From positions 310,001 through 374,000 of the forward strand of contig MU271153.1 in NCBI GenBank assembly GCA_021432605.1: a stretch of 64,000 nucleotides of DNA, given 5' to 3'. The notes under the pieces are model-generated. The model was not told where the DNA came from, did not search any database, and worked only from the letters and a program-made list of their open reading frames with translations. Each line of letters opens with the position of its first letter. Position 1 is the stretch's first letter. Positions 30,730-41,971 of this stretch are shown one piece after another. Position numbers and translations under genes: made by a program. The stretch comes from Coniochaeta sp. PMI_546. Lineage: Eukaryota; Ascomycota; Sordariomycetes; Coniochaetales; Coniochaetaceae.

Positions 30730-33700
30730 CTACTCTTCCTCGGAGCTCTCCTCCTCTTCGCTCTCATACACCGGCGCGCTGTGGGCGGCAGATGCCCCGC
30801 CATTGCCCTCGATGGACTCGATCGGCTCCTGACTGTTCGAGCCACGACCCTTAATGGCGGCTTTGAGGTCTGAGAGCTGGCGGAGACGGGCCTCCTGCTC
30901 GGCCTTGCCCATCGGCTTGTTCTTCTTCGGCTTGGACGTCTTGGGCTTGGACACCGGTTCCGGAACGGGCGGGGGCGCGGCCGCGGCGACCTCGGCTTCC
31001 TTCTCTGCGCGGAGATTAGGGAAATTCTTAATCGAGAGGTCGTACAGCTTCGTCAAGGCGTCTTGGCTGAGGGCTTCGATATCAAGTTCAAGCTCGCCAG
31101 AGTCGTTTTCCTAAGAGCAAAGTCAGTATGAGCAGCCAACAACCAAGGGGAAGATGGTAAGGCTGCCGACGCCTTGAATCAAGGTACGTGCAGCTGGGTT
31201 ATCACTAACATTCTGGTTCGTGTCCTTCTTTATGATATCGATAGCTCGCTCGAGCAAGGTGCCGTCCAGCTCCGGTATAGCTGCGCCAATGACCTCCTTC
31301 TCGATCGCACCCATGTGCCTCTTCTTCTTCGGTCCTCCTCCCGCCTTCTTGCCGGGCGCACCGCCACCGGACGAGCCTGCCGCTTGAGCGGTCGCCTTTT
31401 TGGTGCCGCCACTAGGCTTCTTGGCCTTGGCTGCAGTTTGCTGGGCCTTCTTGCTCTTTTTGGGAGGGGGCGCCTCGGCGAGCTTCTGTCGCTCCTGGAT
31501 GACCTGCTTCTGCAACACGGCAATCATGGACTGCGAGACCTCAACCATGTTGATGTCCGGCACCTTGGCAATCATCAGCTCATTGAGCTTATCTTGCTCC
31601 TCCTTCAGTCGCCGCTGCAGAGCCTCGAGGTGGGGTGTGGTCGTGTCTCTCGGCTTCTGCTCCTCTTCCTCGTCCGAGTCCGCATCCTCCTCGTCAGAGT
31701 CTTCCTCATGCTTGATGCGCGAAGCCGTGGATGAGGCTTGCGGTGCCGAAGCGGGTGCGCGTTTCGCCATCCACGCGTCCTTCTTCGCCCACTCTTCCTT
31801 AAAGATCTCATCGAGCTGCTGCGCACAGTGCGTCACGACGTGATCTGGACCGTTGAACATCACTGCATTCTTCACAATCTGCTGGAAGTCCCGCTCGAAC
31901 TCCCGTGCGTTGTTATACTGCCCGTGGTTCAGCTTCTCACCCATCGTCTGCAAGTCCATCGGCTTCTTTATTATCTTATAATAATTCGGGATCTGCAGAG
32001 CGACGGGATCGACGGGTACCATGAAGAACTGGTTGATGTCATGATGCCTCCCCTTAACGAGCTCATCAAGGACCTCTCTGCAGAACCGCAACTCTAGCGG
32101 GAGCTTGTTCTTCTTCTTGACATCGTACCCAAAGTCCTTGCTCTTGGGCGGGTGGACTGGCCGCTTGGGGCGGTCGTCAACGTTCTTGGTCGAGTCACGA
32201 CGAATGAGAGGAACGCCGTGGTTGTTCGGCGGGATGGCGTAAGCTGGAGACGGGGCGGTCTTGTCCACGGGACTTGGCACGGCCGGTTTGGACGGGCGCC
32301 GAGGTGGCTGTGCCGGGGATGGTTGCGCTGTGGCACGGGGCTCGGCATGTCTGGTGGGGTGCTGCTTGGCAGTCTTCTTCTCCTCGACAGCGGTCTCAAC
32401 TGCCGGAACGCTCGCCATCCTTTCCAGCACCTGCTCCCATACGGTCTTGGCTTGTGCCGTCACATTATGAATCGGACCGTTGAACGTCAGCGAGTTCTGG
32501 TATATCAGCTCCAAGTCCCTCTTGAACGCGCCCATGTTGGGATATGGAGGAAAGTCCGGATCTCCGGCACCCTTGAGACGCTTCTCCATCGTGCTAATGT
32601 CAGTTGGCTCCGAGACCTTAAGTCGATAATCTTCCCACAGAAGAGGCCACATGGTTGACACGGGGGATTTGAAGTTGACACCAGCTTTCGTCTTCTTGAT
32701 GCCTGCTAGGATGCCGCGGATCTTGATGGACTGATACCTCGTGATCTCGTTGCCGTCGAGGGATGGATCTGCCAGGTTCTTCGGCCGACCATCCGGTTTA
32801 TACAGGGAGGTCGGCTCGGCACCGTCTTTGACAGCAATGGCATCTACCGGTCCTGTCTTAACCTCAACGGAATCACTCGGTGTGTCAGTCTTGACGCGTT
32901 TGGCAGCCGGCTGGTCCTCGTCATCTTCTTCCCTGTCTCGAGCGACCTTGACTCCAGTCTGTGGCGGATCACTCATGCTCGTGTCCGCAGTGGTCGCGGG
33001 CGCAGGCGAGGCTGGGGTGGCGTCGATTGCTAGGCTCGACATTCTCGCGGGATGAAGATTCAGGTCTTCCCCGGGGGTCTCTACAGGGGGTTCGCTAACC
33101 GCAGTATCCTGCGTGCTGGCAGTCGGCTCAGCACTCGATGGAACAGCAGCAGTTGGGGATCCGTCACCCATATCGATGTCGAGTTTCGCATCTCGAGAGG
33201 CGGATTTGTCTGCAACATCCGGTAAAAGCGACGCCACTTCTGGGTCCTTTGTTGCGGCCGGAACTGTTTCATTTGCGTCCGTGACAACCGGCGACTGAAC
33301 TTCTTCGGCGTCGGCCATCTCGGTGTCATCTGCAGAAGGCTTCTCTGGCTTTACCTCCTTGTCCGCTGACTGTGCCAACTCGGCCTCTGTTCTCTCAGGT
33401 TTCGGCGCCTCTGCATCGGCAGTCGACTTTGTCGTAAGGGCGTCTTGACTCTTCTCATGTTCTGTACCATTTGTATCACCGTTCTCTTTGCCAGTCGGTG
33501 CGACAGGTGAATTCGGCTGGGATACAACGTCCATCGGTGAAGTATGCCTAAGAATATATGTGAGTACGCGTATGGAAGGTAGGAATGAAAAAATGTGTGC
33601 GCAACCACCCTAATCCAACAGGAGACACATCTGAATAGCTTGCAGGGACTATGCGACTTACCCGTTCACTTCGTCAGTGCCATTGCGCGCATCTGTCTCC

Positions 33701-33774
33701 ACTGGTTCAGCCGGCTTGGCCGACTTCTGGTCTGGCAGCGCAGGTTCTGGTGACTGCGAAGCCATGATTGCCAT
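30730..33774 (-). CDS. BDF1: BET-family double-bromodomain protein
   Basis: Model complement(join(30730..31110,31210..33547,33662..33774)), 943 residues; a second in-frame ATG at 33765 would give 940. Intron 1 (114 nt, GTAAGT..TTCTTAG) and intron 2 (99 nt, GTTAGT..CTCTTAG) both restore frame; a nearer GTACCT donor for intron 2 breaks it. Bromodomain 1 spans about residues 310-410, bromodomain 2 about 523-630 (PVDPVALQIPNYYKIIKKPM, acetyl-lysine asparagine in MFNGPDH), a coil follows, and the extra-terminal NET domain is about 785-850 (IPELDG, LELDIEALSQDAL). The C-terminus is acidic. BET proteins bind acetylated H3/H4 at promoters and support TFIID-dependent transcription. Bromodomain 1 is divergent, with MWPLLWEDYRL where PNYYxxI is usual. 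Confidence 0.92.
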
Positions 33775-36227
33775 TCAGTGAGGTTGAGTAAAATCGTAAT
33801 CGACGCGACATCAACGGTCGAAAGCGATAAGCGACGCGTTGTTTTGCGATGGTGATGATGGAAGAAGAAGAGAAGCGAAAGTCAAATGGAAATCGGAAAG
33901 CCGCAATAAAAAGTGGCGCCGGTAGCAGTGACGATATTTCGGTTCGAGAGAAGGCGCGACCTGGTGGTGGCGGGGTGAGATCGAATTGGGGGAGCGCGAC
34001 CGCCGAAAGCCAGGGAGGCAAAGGTGACAGCAGGTGAGCTAGGGAAGGCGCGAAAAATGCGGTGATGAGTTGATGATAATATTCGACGGCACAGATAAGG
34101 CTGAGCAATCGAGCGCTTTCGAGAAATTATACTTCAAGAGGAACAAATGAATGTATTCACCTTTCGGTGGGTGAAGCCAGCCTCGCGCGACTTCTTTGCG
34201 CGACGCGATGCGATGCGATGCGACTCGAGCGGAAACCGACGGAAATGGTGTGGCGTGGATGAGCTAAGCAAAAATGGGGTGGCTGGTTTGAGGACGAACA
34301 GTTTTTTGGTGTCCGTAATTCTGCCAGATGTTCTCTGGCTCTTGTGCTTGGGTTGACTTCACGTGCGGCTTGGTCGTGCTTTCCTAAGGGAAAAGGTTCC
34401 AAAAGATACCTATATCACCAGGGTCAGTTGCGTCGGCACATAGGTATTTATCAACGCGACCTTGAACAACTATGTGATCCAAGATTGTCTGGAGCTCTCT
34501 CGGTCGAAGCTAAGAGGAGATTGGTGCATGTGGGGCTCCGTAAGGACCACGTCAAGTCCCGCCGCTTCAGAAATTTATTTGCGTCGCCCGTTTCGTGTTT
34601 TGACTGTGCACTTGCTCACGAACACACGCTCTGCACTTGCAGCCCCTGTTCTTCTCTCCCATGCGCTCATCGACAACCAAGGAGCAACAAAACATGCTGA
34701 TGATGACTCTTGGCTAAGAGGCCTTGCGGTCAATGGTGAAAAGCCAAGAGGCTGGAGTCCGAATCTCCCGTTGGCTCGCACCGAGTAATGGCAACGGCAA
34801 CGGCAACCGGAACAAACACCGGAACTCAATGAAGGAATGAGAAAGTGTAAGCTTACCGAAGCTACAAACGGTCCGGGAGAATACCGGCAGCAACGTGCAA
34901 TATCTTGGGCGGATGCAGGTACCACGCAGTCTATGACAAACTATGCTGGGCACGATACGTCCTCAGTGGCATTGGCATGCGCTCTCGACGGGCAGAAGTC
35001 GACAGGATTGACGGGCAGATAGGGGCCACGTGCAGTAACTCGTCGATACTCGGGCCGGTTTCACGGATGCAAACGGTGACAAGCAATCGATGACGGAGTC
35101 ACAATGGAAGACAGCAACCGAGTCTTCCGTATCGCGTTTGCAAAAGTCGTGTCGCGTCGCTGGCCTTGATTACGCGACTCGATGAATTATTGCCCAAGGA
35201 TTAAAGGTACTGTGATTGAGGTACCTAAGCTCCGATGTTCCGTGGGTGGTACGTGCGTTTTATGCAGAGAAGGGGAAGAAAAAAAGCAGGATCAGAACAT
35301 TTTCGCGAACAGAAGTCACGAAATTTGGGTTCGAGGGCCGGTTCGTATTTGTAGGACTCAGATCATTGGGCCACCATGTCCATCTATGTCCAAGCCCTCA
35401 TTCGTGAAGGGGGGCCAAGTTGCAGGGGTTCTCGCAGGCCGCAACCAATCAGAAGCACCCTTCCCCACTATATGGACAAGGATGATTCGAACATGCTTGC
35501 AAAGAAGTTTTGCAAAAAGAGGGAGAAAGTCTGCGAAAGGAAGCACGACCTGCGAGGCTTCGGCCAGCCAATGGGGAACCGGCGCTGCCCAGCCTTCCGG
35601 TTACATGCTTTGGACAGCCAAATGGTGAACCCGCTGAATCTGCGAGCTCCCTCCCGGCTGAGGGCACTCATTTCATACCTGCATTCTCATTTCTTCCCCC
35701 TCTCATTCTCATGCTGATGACTCATGGTCATGGTCCATCTATATGATGCCTAGAGACCCTTCATAATAAATAGGCCTTCGCCGTCCCCAAGATATGATTT
35801 TTGTGACGTGGCTCAACTCCGTAGTGCGTTACAGAGGGCCCTGATGTTTTTTTGGACGTAGGTCGACTGGAAGTCTACTGGTCCTTGATGTTGTGCTTAG
35901 GGTTAATGATAGGTGTTATCTGCGCGGTTCAGGGGCTTACAGCTTGCTGAGCCCGAACCAGCCCAGTCCGCAAGCTCGGGGGTCTAACTTCTCTATCTGA
36001 GAGCTTCAATGACCATTCGAGCCAGTGGTTTGCAAGTCATCGCGGGGCGGAAAAGGCTACTCGCAGCAGCTGTGCCATCATCCACTGCAAGCGTTACGTT
36101 CGACACCATCATTACCACTCCATGGTGGTCAGGATCCAGGTGTAAGCTCTTCCGAATCTGCCGAGAATTTACCTCATCCAGTATTCAGACGTTTCACGTC
36201 TGCGATCGTGACTCATTCTCCGAGCCC
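33775..36227. other. gene-poor region upstream of BET gene
   Basis: 2.45 kb. Begins with the BET promoter and continues with short frames only. GGCAAC repeats occur at about 34796-34823, and two imperfect 23-nt copies of a GGCCAGCCAATGG-like word at about 35570 and 35612. No gene is supported. Confidence 0.45.
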
Positions 36228-37021
36228 TCAAAGATCGGAGGGCGCTGCTTCTTGCCGGTATAACGTCAAACGATCCTTGATAATGGCTACAATCTCGTTC
36301 CAATCGAGCATGGCGCCCGAACCACGGTCTCCGCAAGCCAACAACTTGCTTGACTGAGGTTGAAGGACCTCGTACCATCCGAGCGAAGGATTGCTGCCGT
36401 TCACACCCCATTCATCCTCCAAGACTCGGATCTGCTTCTCGGTGATGGGATGAAGCCACATCTGGGTGTTCATAGCCGGAGCCACCAAGATCCTCGGCCT
36501 CCGAGGATTGTCAGGTGAAATATCCCAGCAGCGAATGACGCTTGTGAGCAGATTGTCCGCCATGCCATTCGTTATCTTGGCCAGCGTGTTTGCAGATAAC
36601 GGGACGACGGCGAGCAGATGAGCCCAGCGGCGCAATTCGATGTGCAGGATGCTTGCCCCTCGTGTCCATGGGACAACCCACTCGTCCTCGTCGTGGTAGA
36701 CGCCGTCCACATTGGGCAGCTGAGACAGCGACGCTACAGTTGGCTGCTCGTGGGACTGGCCGCCGAGGAAGTGTGCAGCCGACTTGGTTAGGATGACGCG
36801 GATGGAGAGATTTGGCGTGTCAGCGAAGGCAGATATGATAAGTGGCAGCTTGATGGTGGCGACACTGCCAGATGATGCTACAGAGTGGTTATATTAGCTT
36901 GAAGACTCTCGAAAACCAGAAAAGCAAGCAGCTCACCTAAAAGCAGATGAGTCTTTCCGTCCTTGATTCCTGCTGTCACACCGTCAGCAGGAGAAATAAC
37001 TGGGGTTATTTTATCCGCCAT
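36228..37021 (-). CDS. phosphopantothenoylcysteine decarboxylase
   Basis: Model complement(join(36228..36877,36937..37021)), 244 residues. The 59-nt intron (GTGAGC..CTGTAG) splits THLLL from ASSGSVATIKL in phase 1. The enzyme is an FMN-dependent HFCD flavoprotein that decarboxylates 4'-phospho-N-pantothenoylcysteine to 4'-phosphopantetheine in coenzyme A synthesis, in the cytosol. Visible landmarks are the flavin-binding ASSGSVA loop, catalytic His107 (ILHIELRRW), the VPLSANTLAKI segment, Asn165 in PAMNTQMW, and Cys210 in the flap LACGDRGSGAM. All three catalytic residues are on one chain, as in plant AtHAL3. The yeast homologues Hal3, Vhs3 and Cab3 share them between subunits. It is divergent to the Utp12 gene over 817 bp. 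Confidence 0.93.
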
Positions 37022-37838
37022 TTTCTCAGGGCAATGATCAGATTTGGAAGAGACGAGCTGCAAAGTAAGTCAATAGTCCAGACTTAAGTCTAATACTGAG
37101 TGTTAGATGATGTAAGGATATTGTTTGCTGGGGCAAAACAGCTTAAAGGGCGAGCCTTTTCATGTCGAATGGATGGACAATTAGGGGCTTTATAAGCCAG
37201 TGTTTGTGAAAGCGGAGGACATATCATGCGACCTCGATGAGAAATCCGACTCTGAGCCCAGGGCCTTTAAGTACCTACCAAGAGAGAGCAGCACGGACCA
37301 ACAATGAACTAGATGAGAGAGCTGGGACGACCGTTTCAACATCTGAAGTCTTCGAGAAAACATAATTCATATATCTATCACCTCTTTTGTGCATAATGTG
37401 ATTGTTGCATTTTTATTGCAGCATACCTTTTATCGTAGGTAGTAGCACTATATACTGTGGTAGTCTTTGCTGATGCTCAAAATATTCAATGGATGTCCCC
37501 TGGAACAATAATACATTTTCTGTACCAGAGCACGCCTCTTTACCGCCCCCTGCTCCGTGTGTGGGGCAGGCTTTTGGCTGGCAGAAAAAAAGTTCAGAGC
37601 AGTGCCCGAAAATTTCCAATACGCCCAGATCGCCCAGATTCACGACGACAAGAGTGGAAAGTAACCTCACTCACATAATTACGTGACACAACAAGTCCAG
37701 CAGCACCGGCAATTGACTTGTCCCAGCCTTGTACTGCTTGACTATCCGTAATTCTACACACCTCGACGCCTCCACGGCGCATCACTTCCCACCTCGAAAT
37801 CACCACTCCTCAGTCCACACAGCACACACAGCATCGCC
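37022..37838. promoter_or_regulatory. divergent promoter, PPCDC and Utp12 genes
   Basis: 817 bp between two opposed start codons. TTTGCAG at about 37057-37063 on the minus strand could be an acceptor of a leader intron for the decarboxylase. No coding frame is supported. Confidence 0.4.
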
Positions 37839-39065
37839 ATGTTCGCCAAAAGAAAAGCGCCCACAACCCTGGCATCGCCAGCGGTGAAGCAGAGCGCAAA
37901 GGCCCTGACCAAGACGCGCATCGACGAGACCCGGACAGCAGTGTCGACCGCAGGCTCGATATCAAACCAACCCCCGCAGTCCAGCGCCGCCGAACCAATC
38001 GAGATCTCGAGCGGCTCGAGCGATGATGACGAGTACGACCAGGAGGAGGACGCCAGCGACGCAGAGGACCAGACATCAAAACCGAAACAAAACGGCCTGC
38101 CGCCACCAGCATCAACCCCCTCAAAGACCCTCACAAACGGCGGCGACACCGAGATGGCAGACCTCCCCTCGGACGAAGACGACAGCGCGGAACCCACCCT
38201 GGGCGACCTCCTCCGCGGCAGCACAACGGTCGACGTCTCGACATCCCTCCAACAAAAACAGAACCCCCTCCCCCTGACCAAACAGCCGCAAGCCCTCGTC
38301 CCGGCCCCCACCCTCTCCTCGCTGGGCACCGTCCTCAACCAAGCCCTACGCACCGACGACTCGGACCTGCTCGAGTCGTGCCTGTCCACAAACGACCTCC
38401 CCACCGTGCGCGCCACCATCGAGCGCCTCGACTCCGCCCTGGCCGGCACCCTGCTCTCCAAGCTGGCGAGCAGGATGCACCGCCGCCCCGGCCGGGCCCA
38501 CAGCCTCATGACCTGGGTGCAGTGGACGCTCGTCGCCCACGGCGGTGCGCTGGCCGGTCGGGCGGACCTGCTGTCCCGCCTGTCGGAGCTGAACCGCGTG
38601 CTTGAGGAGCGGTCGCGTGGGCTCGGCAGTCTGCTCGCCCTGAAGGGGAAGCTGGACATGTTGGACAGCCAGATGCAGTTGAGGAGAGAGAGCAGGGCCC
38701 GCAGACGGGGCGAGGAGGAGGATGTCGAGGACGAGGAAGAGGAGGAGGAGGAGGGCATGATCTATGTTGAGGGTGAGGAGGAGGAAGGGGAGGATGGCAA
38801 GGTCAATGGGGTTAAGAGGATAGGTGGCGACGAGGACGAGGGCCTGGCGAACGGTATCGGCGGGGACTCTGATGAGGAGGAGGACTCTGAGGAGGAGAGC
38901 GACGAGGATGTCGATGCTGAGCGGGCCGTGGGCGGGGAGGACCTGGATGAGAACGAGGTCGATTTCGACGATGTTGAGGAGTCGGGTGACGATGAGAGCG
39001 AGGCTGAGGTTGAGGCGCCGCCTGCCAAGATGGCGAAGACGTCTAAGAAGGGGAGGAGAGGCTGA
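37839..39065 (+). CDS. Utp12-domain ribosome biogenesis protein
   Basis: Intronless, 408 residues. A basic, disordered N-terminus with acidic runs precedes a helical region at about 160-265 (LGTVLNQALRTDDSDLLESC, TLLSKLASRMHRRPGRAHSL, WVQWTLVAHGGAL) that fits the Utp12 domain found at the C-terminus of several t-UTP/UtpB WD40 proteins. The final 130 residues are an extremely Glu/Asp-rich tail ending in a Lys/Arg cluster, typical of nucleolar proteins. The WD40 propellers of Utp5/Utp12 are absent, so this is a stand-alone Utp12-domain form as commonly annotated in filamentous fungi. Likely role: small-subunit processome assembly on pre-18S rRNA in the nucleolus. Confidence 0.8.
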   Translation: MFAKRKAPTTLASPAVKQSAKALTKTRIDETRTAVSTAGSISNQPPQSSAAEPIEISSGSSDDDEYDQEEDASDAEDQTSKPKQNGLPPPASTPSKTLTNGGDTEMADLPSDEDDSAEPTLGDLLRGSTTVDVSTSLQQKQNPLPLTKQPQALVPAPTLSSLGTVLNQALRTDDSDLLESCLSTNDLPTVRATIERLDSALAGTLLSKLASRMHRRPGRAHSLMTWVQWTLVAHGGALAGRADLLSRLSELNRVLEERSRGLGSLLALKGKLDMLDSQMQLRRESRARRRGEEEDVEDEEEEEEEGMIYVEGEEEEGEDGKVNGVKRIGGDEDEGLANGIGGDSDEEEDSEEESDEDVDAERAVGGEDLDENEVDFDDVEESGDDESEAEVEAPPAKMAKTSKKGRRG

Positions 39066-39576
39066 GGGCTTGTGGTAATCTGGTTTGAGGATGGGTGTGC
39101 CGGCGTATTTAGACGTGTACATGCCTATCTAGAAGGCTGAGACAATGAGGTCTGTCTCGCTTGCACTGGACGAGTATCACTCGCAGGACAATGGTTAAAA
39201 TAAGACGTGTGTTAATACTCGTAGCATCGTCTATCTCTCTGTTTAGGTAGTGTACCTCGCCATGGCGCGGTACTGCACGCCCTTCGTGGCCATGGTGGTC
39301 TTATTAACCACGAGATCAAAGTTCAGGGGATATAAAGAACTAGACTTTTGGTACCGGCACTGCTAATGATGCACTTTTTGGCATCAGTGTCTTTCATACT
39401 CCCTGCCTACTCTAGTTTCGCATTTCTTTCCTCCTCACAACCAGCGGGGTGAGTAGCCAACCATAAGATCCAGAATAGCTGACACCAAACTCATCATTCC
39501 CCTGATCCAACCGTACTCGAACAGAACATTGCGTCTCCATTCTCCGCAGCCTTACAACCACCACATCACCCCGACC
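39066..39576. other. intergenic between convergent genes
   Basis: 511 bp between the Utp12-domain gene and the Mgs1 gene, holding both 3' ends. A GCCATGGCG palindromic word is near 39260 and GGCCATGG near 39288. No gene seen. Confidence 0.45.
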
Positions 39577-41289
39577 TCACGCATCCTCCATCTCATACTC
39601 AGGATCGACCTCCGTCCCCAGATCTCTCTCCTCCAGAAACCTCCTCCCCCTCAACCCCTCAGGCAGATACTCCTGCCTCACCCGGCCATCCTTGTAGTTG
39701 GGCGGATACTTGTACTCCGCCCCGTAGCCCATCTCCCTCATCAGCCTCGTCGGCGCATTCCTCAGATGCACCGGCACCGGCAGGCCCGCCACCCCGGGCT
39801 CCCTGAGGGCGGCGTAGGCGTTGTTCAGCGCCCTGTAGGCCCTGGTGCTCTTCTTTGCGAGGGACAGCGCTATCGCGCAGTGGGCCAGGGGTATGCGGGC
39901 CTCGGGCATGCCGATCTGCTGAGTCGCCGTGTAGGCCGCCGTGGCGAGCGGGAGGAGGGTGCTGTCGGCCAGCCCGACGTCTTCGGAGGCGATGACTACC
40001 ATCCGCCGGGCGATGAAGAGGGGGTCCTCGCCGGACTGCAGCATGCGCGCTAGGTAGTACACGGCGGCGTCCGGGTCGGAGCCGCGAACGGACTTGTGGA
40101 AGGCCGAGATGGTGTCGTAGTGCTGGTCGCCTGCGCGGTCGTAGACCAGGGTTTTCGTGAGGGAGGCCTTGATGGATTCTTTGGTCAGGGGGTGGGCTGG
40201 GTCCTCGGGTTTCGAGGTCAGGCTCAGGGCTAGCTCGAGGAGGTTGAGGGCTGTCCTCGCGTCGCCGTCGGCGAAGGCGGAGAGGTAGGTGAGGAGGTCT
40301 TCGTCGATGAGAGGGGAGAGTGGTTGCGAGGGGTTGGCCTCCTGTTCGGCGGCCAGCGCCCGGAGGAGGATGGCCTGCACGTCTGTCTGGGTGAGGGGCG
40401 CGAGAGTGAACGTCCTGCACCGACTGAGCAACGCGGACTGTACTTTGAAGCTCGGGTTCTCGGTCGTGGCGCCGATGAGGGTGATGGTGCCTGCCTCGAC
40501 GGGCTTGAGGAAGACGTCCTGCTGCGACTTGGAGAAGCGGTGGATCTCGTCGCAGAAGATGATGGTCTTGCGGCCTGTGAGGCTCAGCTCGTTGGCGGCC
40601 TCGGCGAAGAACTTCTTGCACTCGGCCACGCCGGTGCTGGTCGCGTTGAGCTCGATGAAGCGGCTTCCTACTTTGCCGGCTATGCAGCGGGCTATCGTCG
40701 TCTTGCCCGTGCCAGAGCCGCCCCAGAGAATCATAGAGGGGACGCGGTCGGCTTCTATAAGGTTGCGCAGCACGCCATGGGGCCCGACTAGATCCTGGCC
40801 GAAGACGTCGTCCAGGGACTGGGGCCGCATCCGTTCTGCCAGCGGCGCGGCGCGGTTCGTCTTTGTGCGCTTGACCAGTGGCCCGGACGGCGAGGGTAGT
40901 TGTGGCGTCTGCTCTTGCCCATCCTGCTTCACCTCGGTATTCGTTCCGTCTGTTTGTACAGGTGAGCTCTCAGCTCCCGGCCCCTCATCGTAGCTCCTCT
41001 TGACGCCATTCGCCTTGGTCACCGAGTCGTTGAAAGGCGGCGTAGGTCTCGCATTCGAAGCTATACGTTTCGCAGCCGGTGTCTGGAAGAATGTCGAGGC
41101 TGACCGCTTCTGTGTGGACGACGGCACTGGCAAGCTCTGTGTGCCGTTCGGGGGCGAAGATGTCCTGCTAGCGGTCGCTGGAGGCGCTGCACTTTCGGAT
41201 TCGAGGATGTGTGTCTGGCATCCTGAGTCGATGTGGGTGTTGATGTCAGCAGCCTTGACTGGCCGATTGCATATCGGACACACGACCAT
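39577..41289 (-). CDS. MGS1: AAA+ ATPase Mgs1/WRNIP1
   Basis: Intronless, 570 residues from the ATG at 41289. A UBZ4 ubiquitin-binding zinc finger occupies residues 4-24 (Cys4, Cys7, His19, Cys24). A disordered linker leads to the AAA+ core: Walker A GGSGTGKTT near 188, Walker B IIFCDEIHRF, sensor 1 GATTENP, and the arginine finger in LLSRCRTF. The C-terminal RarA/MgsA tetramerisation region follows (HKSVRGSDPDAAVYYLARML, NAYAALREPG, PVPVHLRNAP, YPPNYKDG). Mgs1/WRNIP1 interacts with ubiquitinated PCNA and DNA polymerase delta at stalled replication forks. Complete by family length and motif order. Confidence 0.96.
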   Translation of the reverse strand: MVVCPICNRPVKAADINTHIDSGCQTHILESESAAPPATASRTSSPPNGTQSLPVPSSTQKRSASTFFQTPAAKRIASNARPTPPFNDSVTKANGVKRSYDEGPGAESSPVQTDGTNTEVKQDGQEQTPQLPSPSGPLVKRTKTNRAAPLAERMRPQSLDDVFGQDLVGPHGVLRNLIEADRVPSMILWGGSGTGKTTIARCIAGKVGSRFIELNATSTGVAECKKFFAEAANELSLTGRKTIIFCDEIHRFSKSQQDVFLKPVEAGTITLIGATTENPSFKVQSALLSRCRTFTLAPLTQTDVQAILLRALAAEQEANPSQPLSPLIDEDLLTYLSAFADGDARTALNLLELALSLTSKPEDPAHPLTKESIKASLTKTLVYDRAGDQHYDTISAFHKSVRGSDPDAAVYYLARMLQSGEDPLFIARRMVVIASEDVGLADSTLLPLATAAYTATQQIGMPEARIPLAHCAIALSLAKKSTRAYRALNNAYAALREPGVAGLPVPVHLRNAPTRLMREMGYGAEYKYPPNYKDGRVRQEYLPEGLRGRRFLEERDLGTEVDPEYEMEDA

Positions 41290-41971
41290 AGTTGGTGTAT
41301 CCGACAATAGCAAGGCTTATCAAGCCAAGTTCCATTCGCTATGTCGGGACGAGCAAGGTTAAGCGTGAAGTTGGATGGAAAGCCGAACAGGAAACTTGAA
41401 GTGAATTGAGACGCGCCGTGCCGCGCTTCACCACACTACGGCTGCAGGGGTCCAAAGCTGTTCCGCCACAGTGGTTCAAATATGCCGGACCGGCAGGGAC
41501 CCATCGTGGGGGTTCCTGTCTTGACTTGGATCAAAACCAGGGTCGAACAATGAAGCCGTTATGGTTCTAAAATAGGACGCCGTTTCAGCAGGTACCGTTC
41601 ATTATCATGCTAAAGTGCTATAAGTGCGCGAAGATACTGCTAGCCTCTACCTGGTCCGTTTCAGGTGGCAATTCAGGCATATTTGTGCCTGCCTTCCACC
41701 GATTCTTCTTCTCGTGAGTCTTCCTTGATGTAATTAAATGTACAAGTGAGTCAATGGACGAATTTGCCTTGCTGCAGACTCCTTCTCATATCCGAAATCT
41801 GTGGCTCTGAGGTCCCTTTATCCGAGAACGGTCATTATGCAATGCAATGCGATGCCCAAGCAGCAGTGTGATGCATAGCCGTCCAGCTCTGTGCATAGTC
41901 ATGAGTATGCGCCTAAAACTGCCAGCGAGTAGTCTTCTGTATACGCCGTGTTTCCCGATGTTTTTTGTTCG
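41290..41971. other. spacer between Mgs1 and Isa1 genes
   Basis: 682 bp, containing the Mgs1 promoter and the Isa1 3' end. No supported gene. Confidence 0.45.

Noticed and set aside
37754-38758. 334-codon minus-strand frame rich in Ser
   Set aside because: Mirror of the Glu/Asp-rich Utp12-domain gene; the serine runs are the complement of GAG/GAC codons.
39659-40621. 320-codon alternate minus frame
   Set aside because: Shifted frame of the Mgs1 gene, with Arg/His/Pro composition typical of such shadows.
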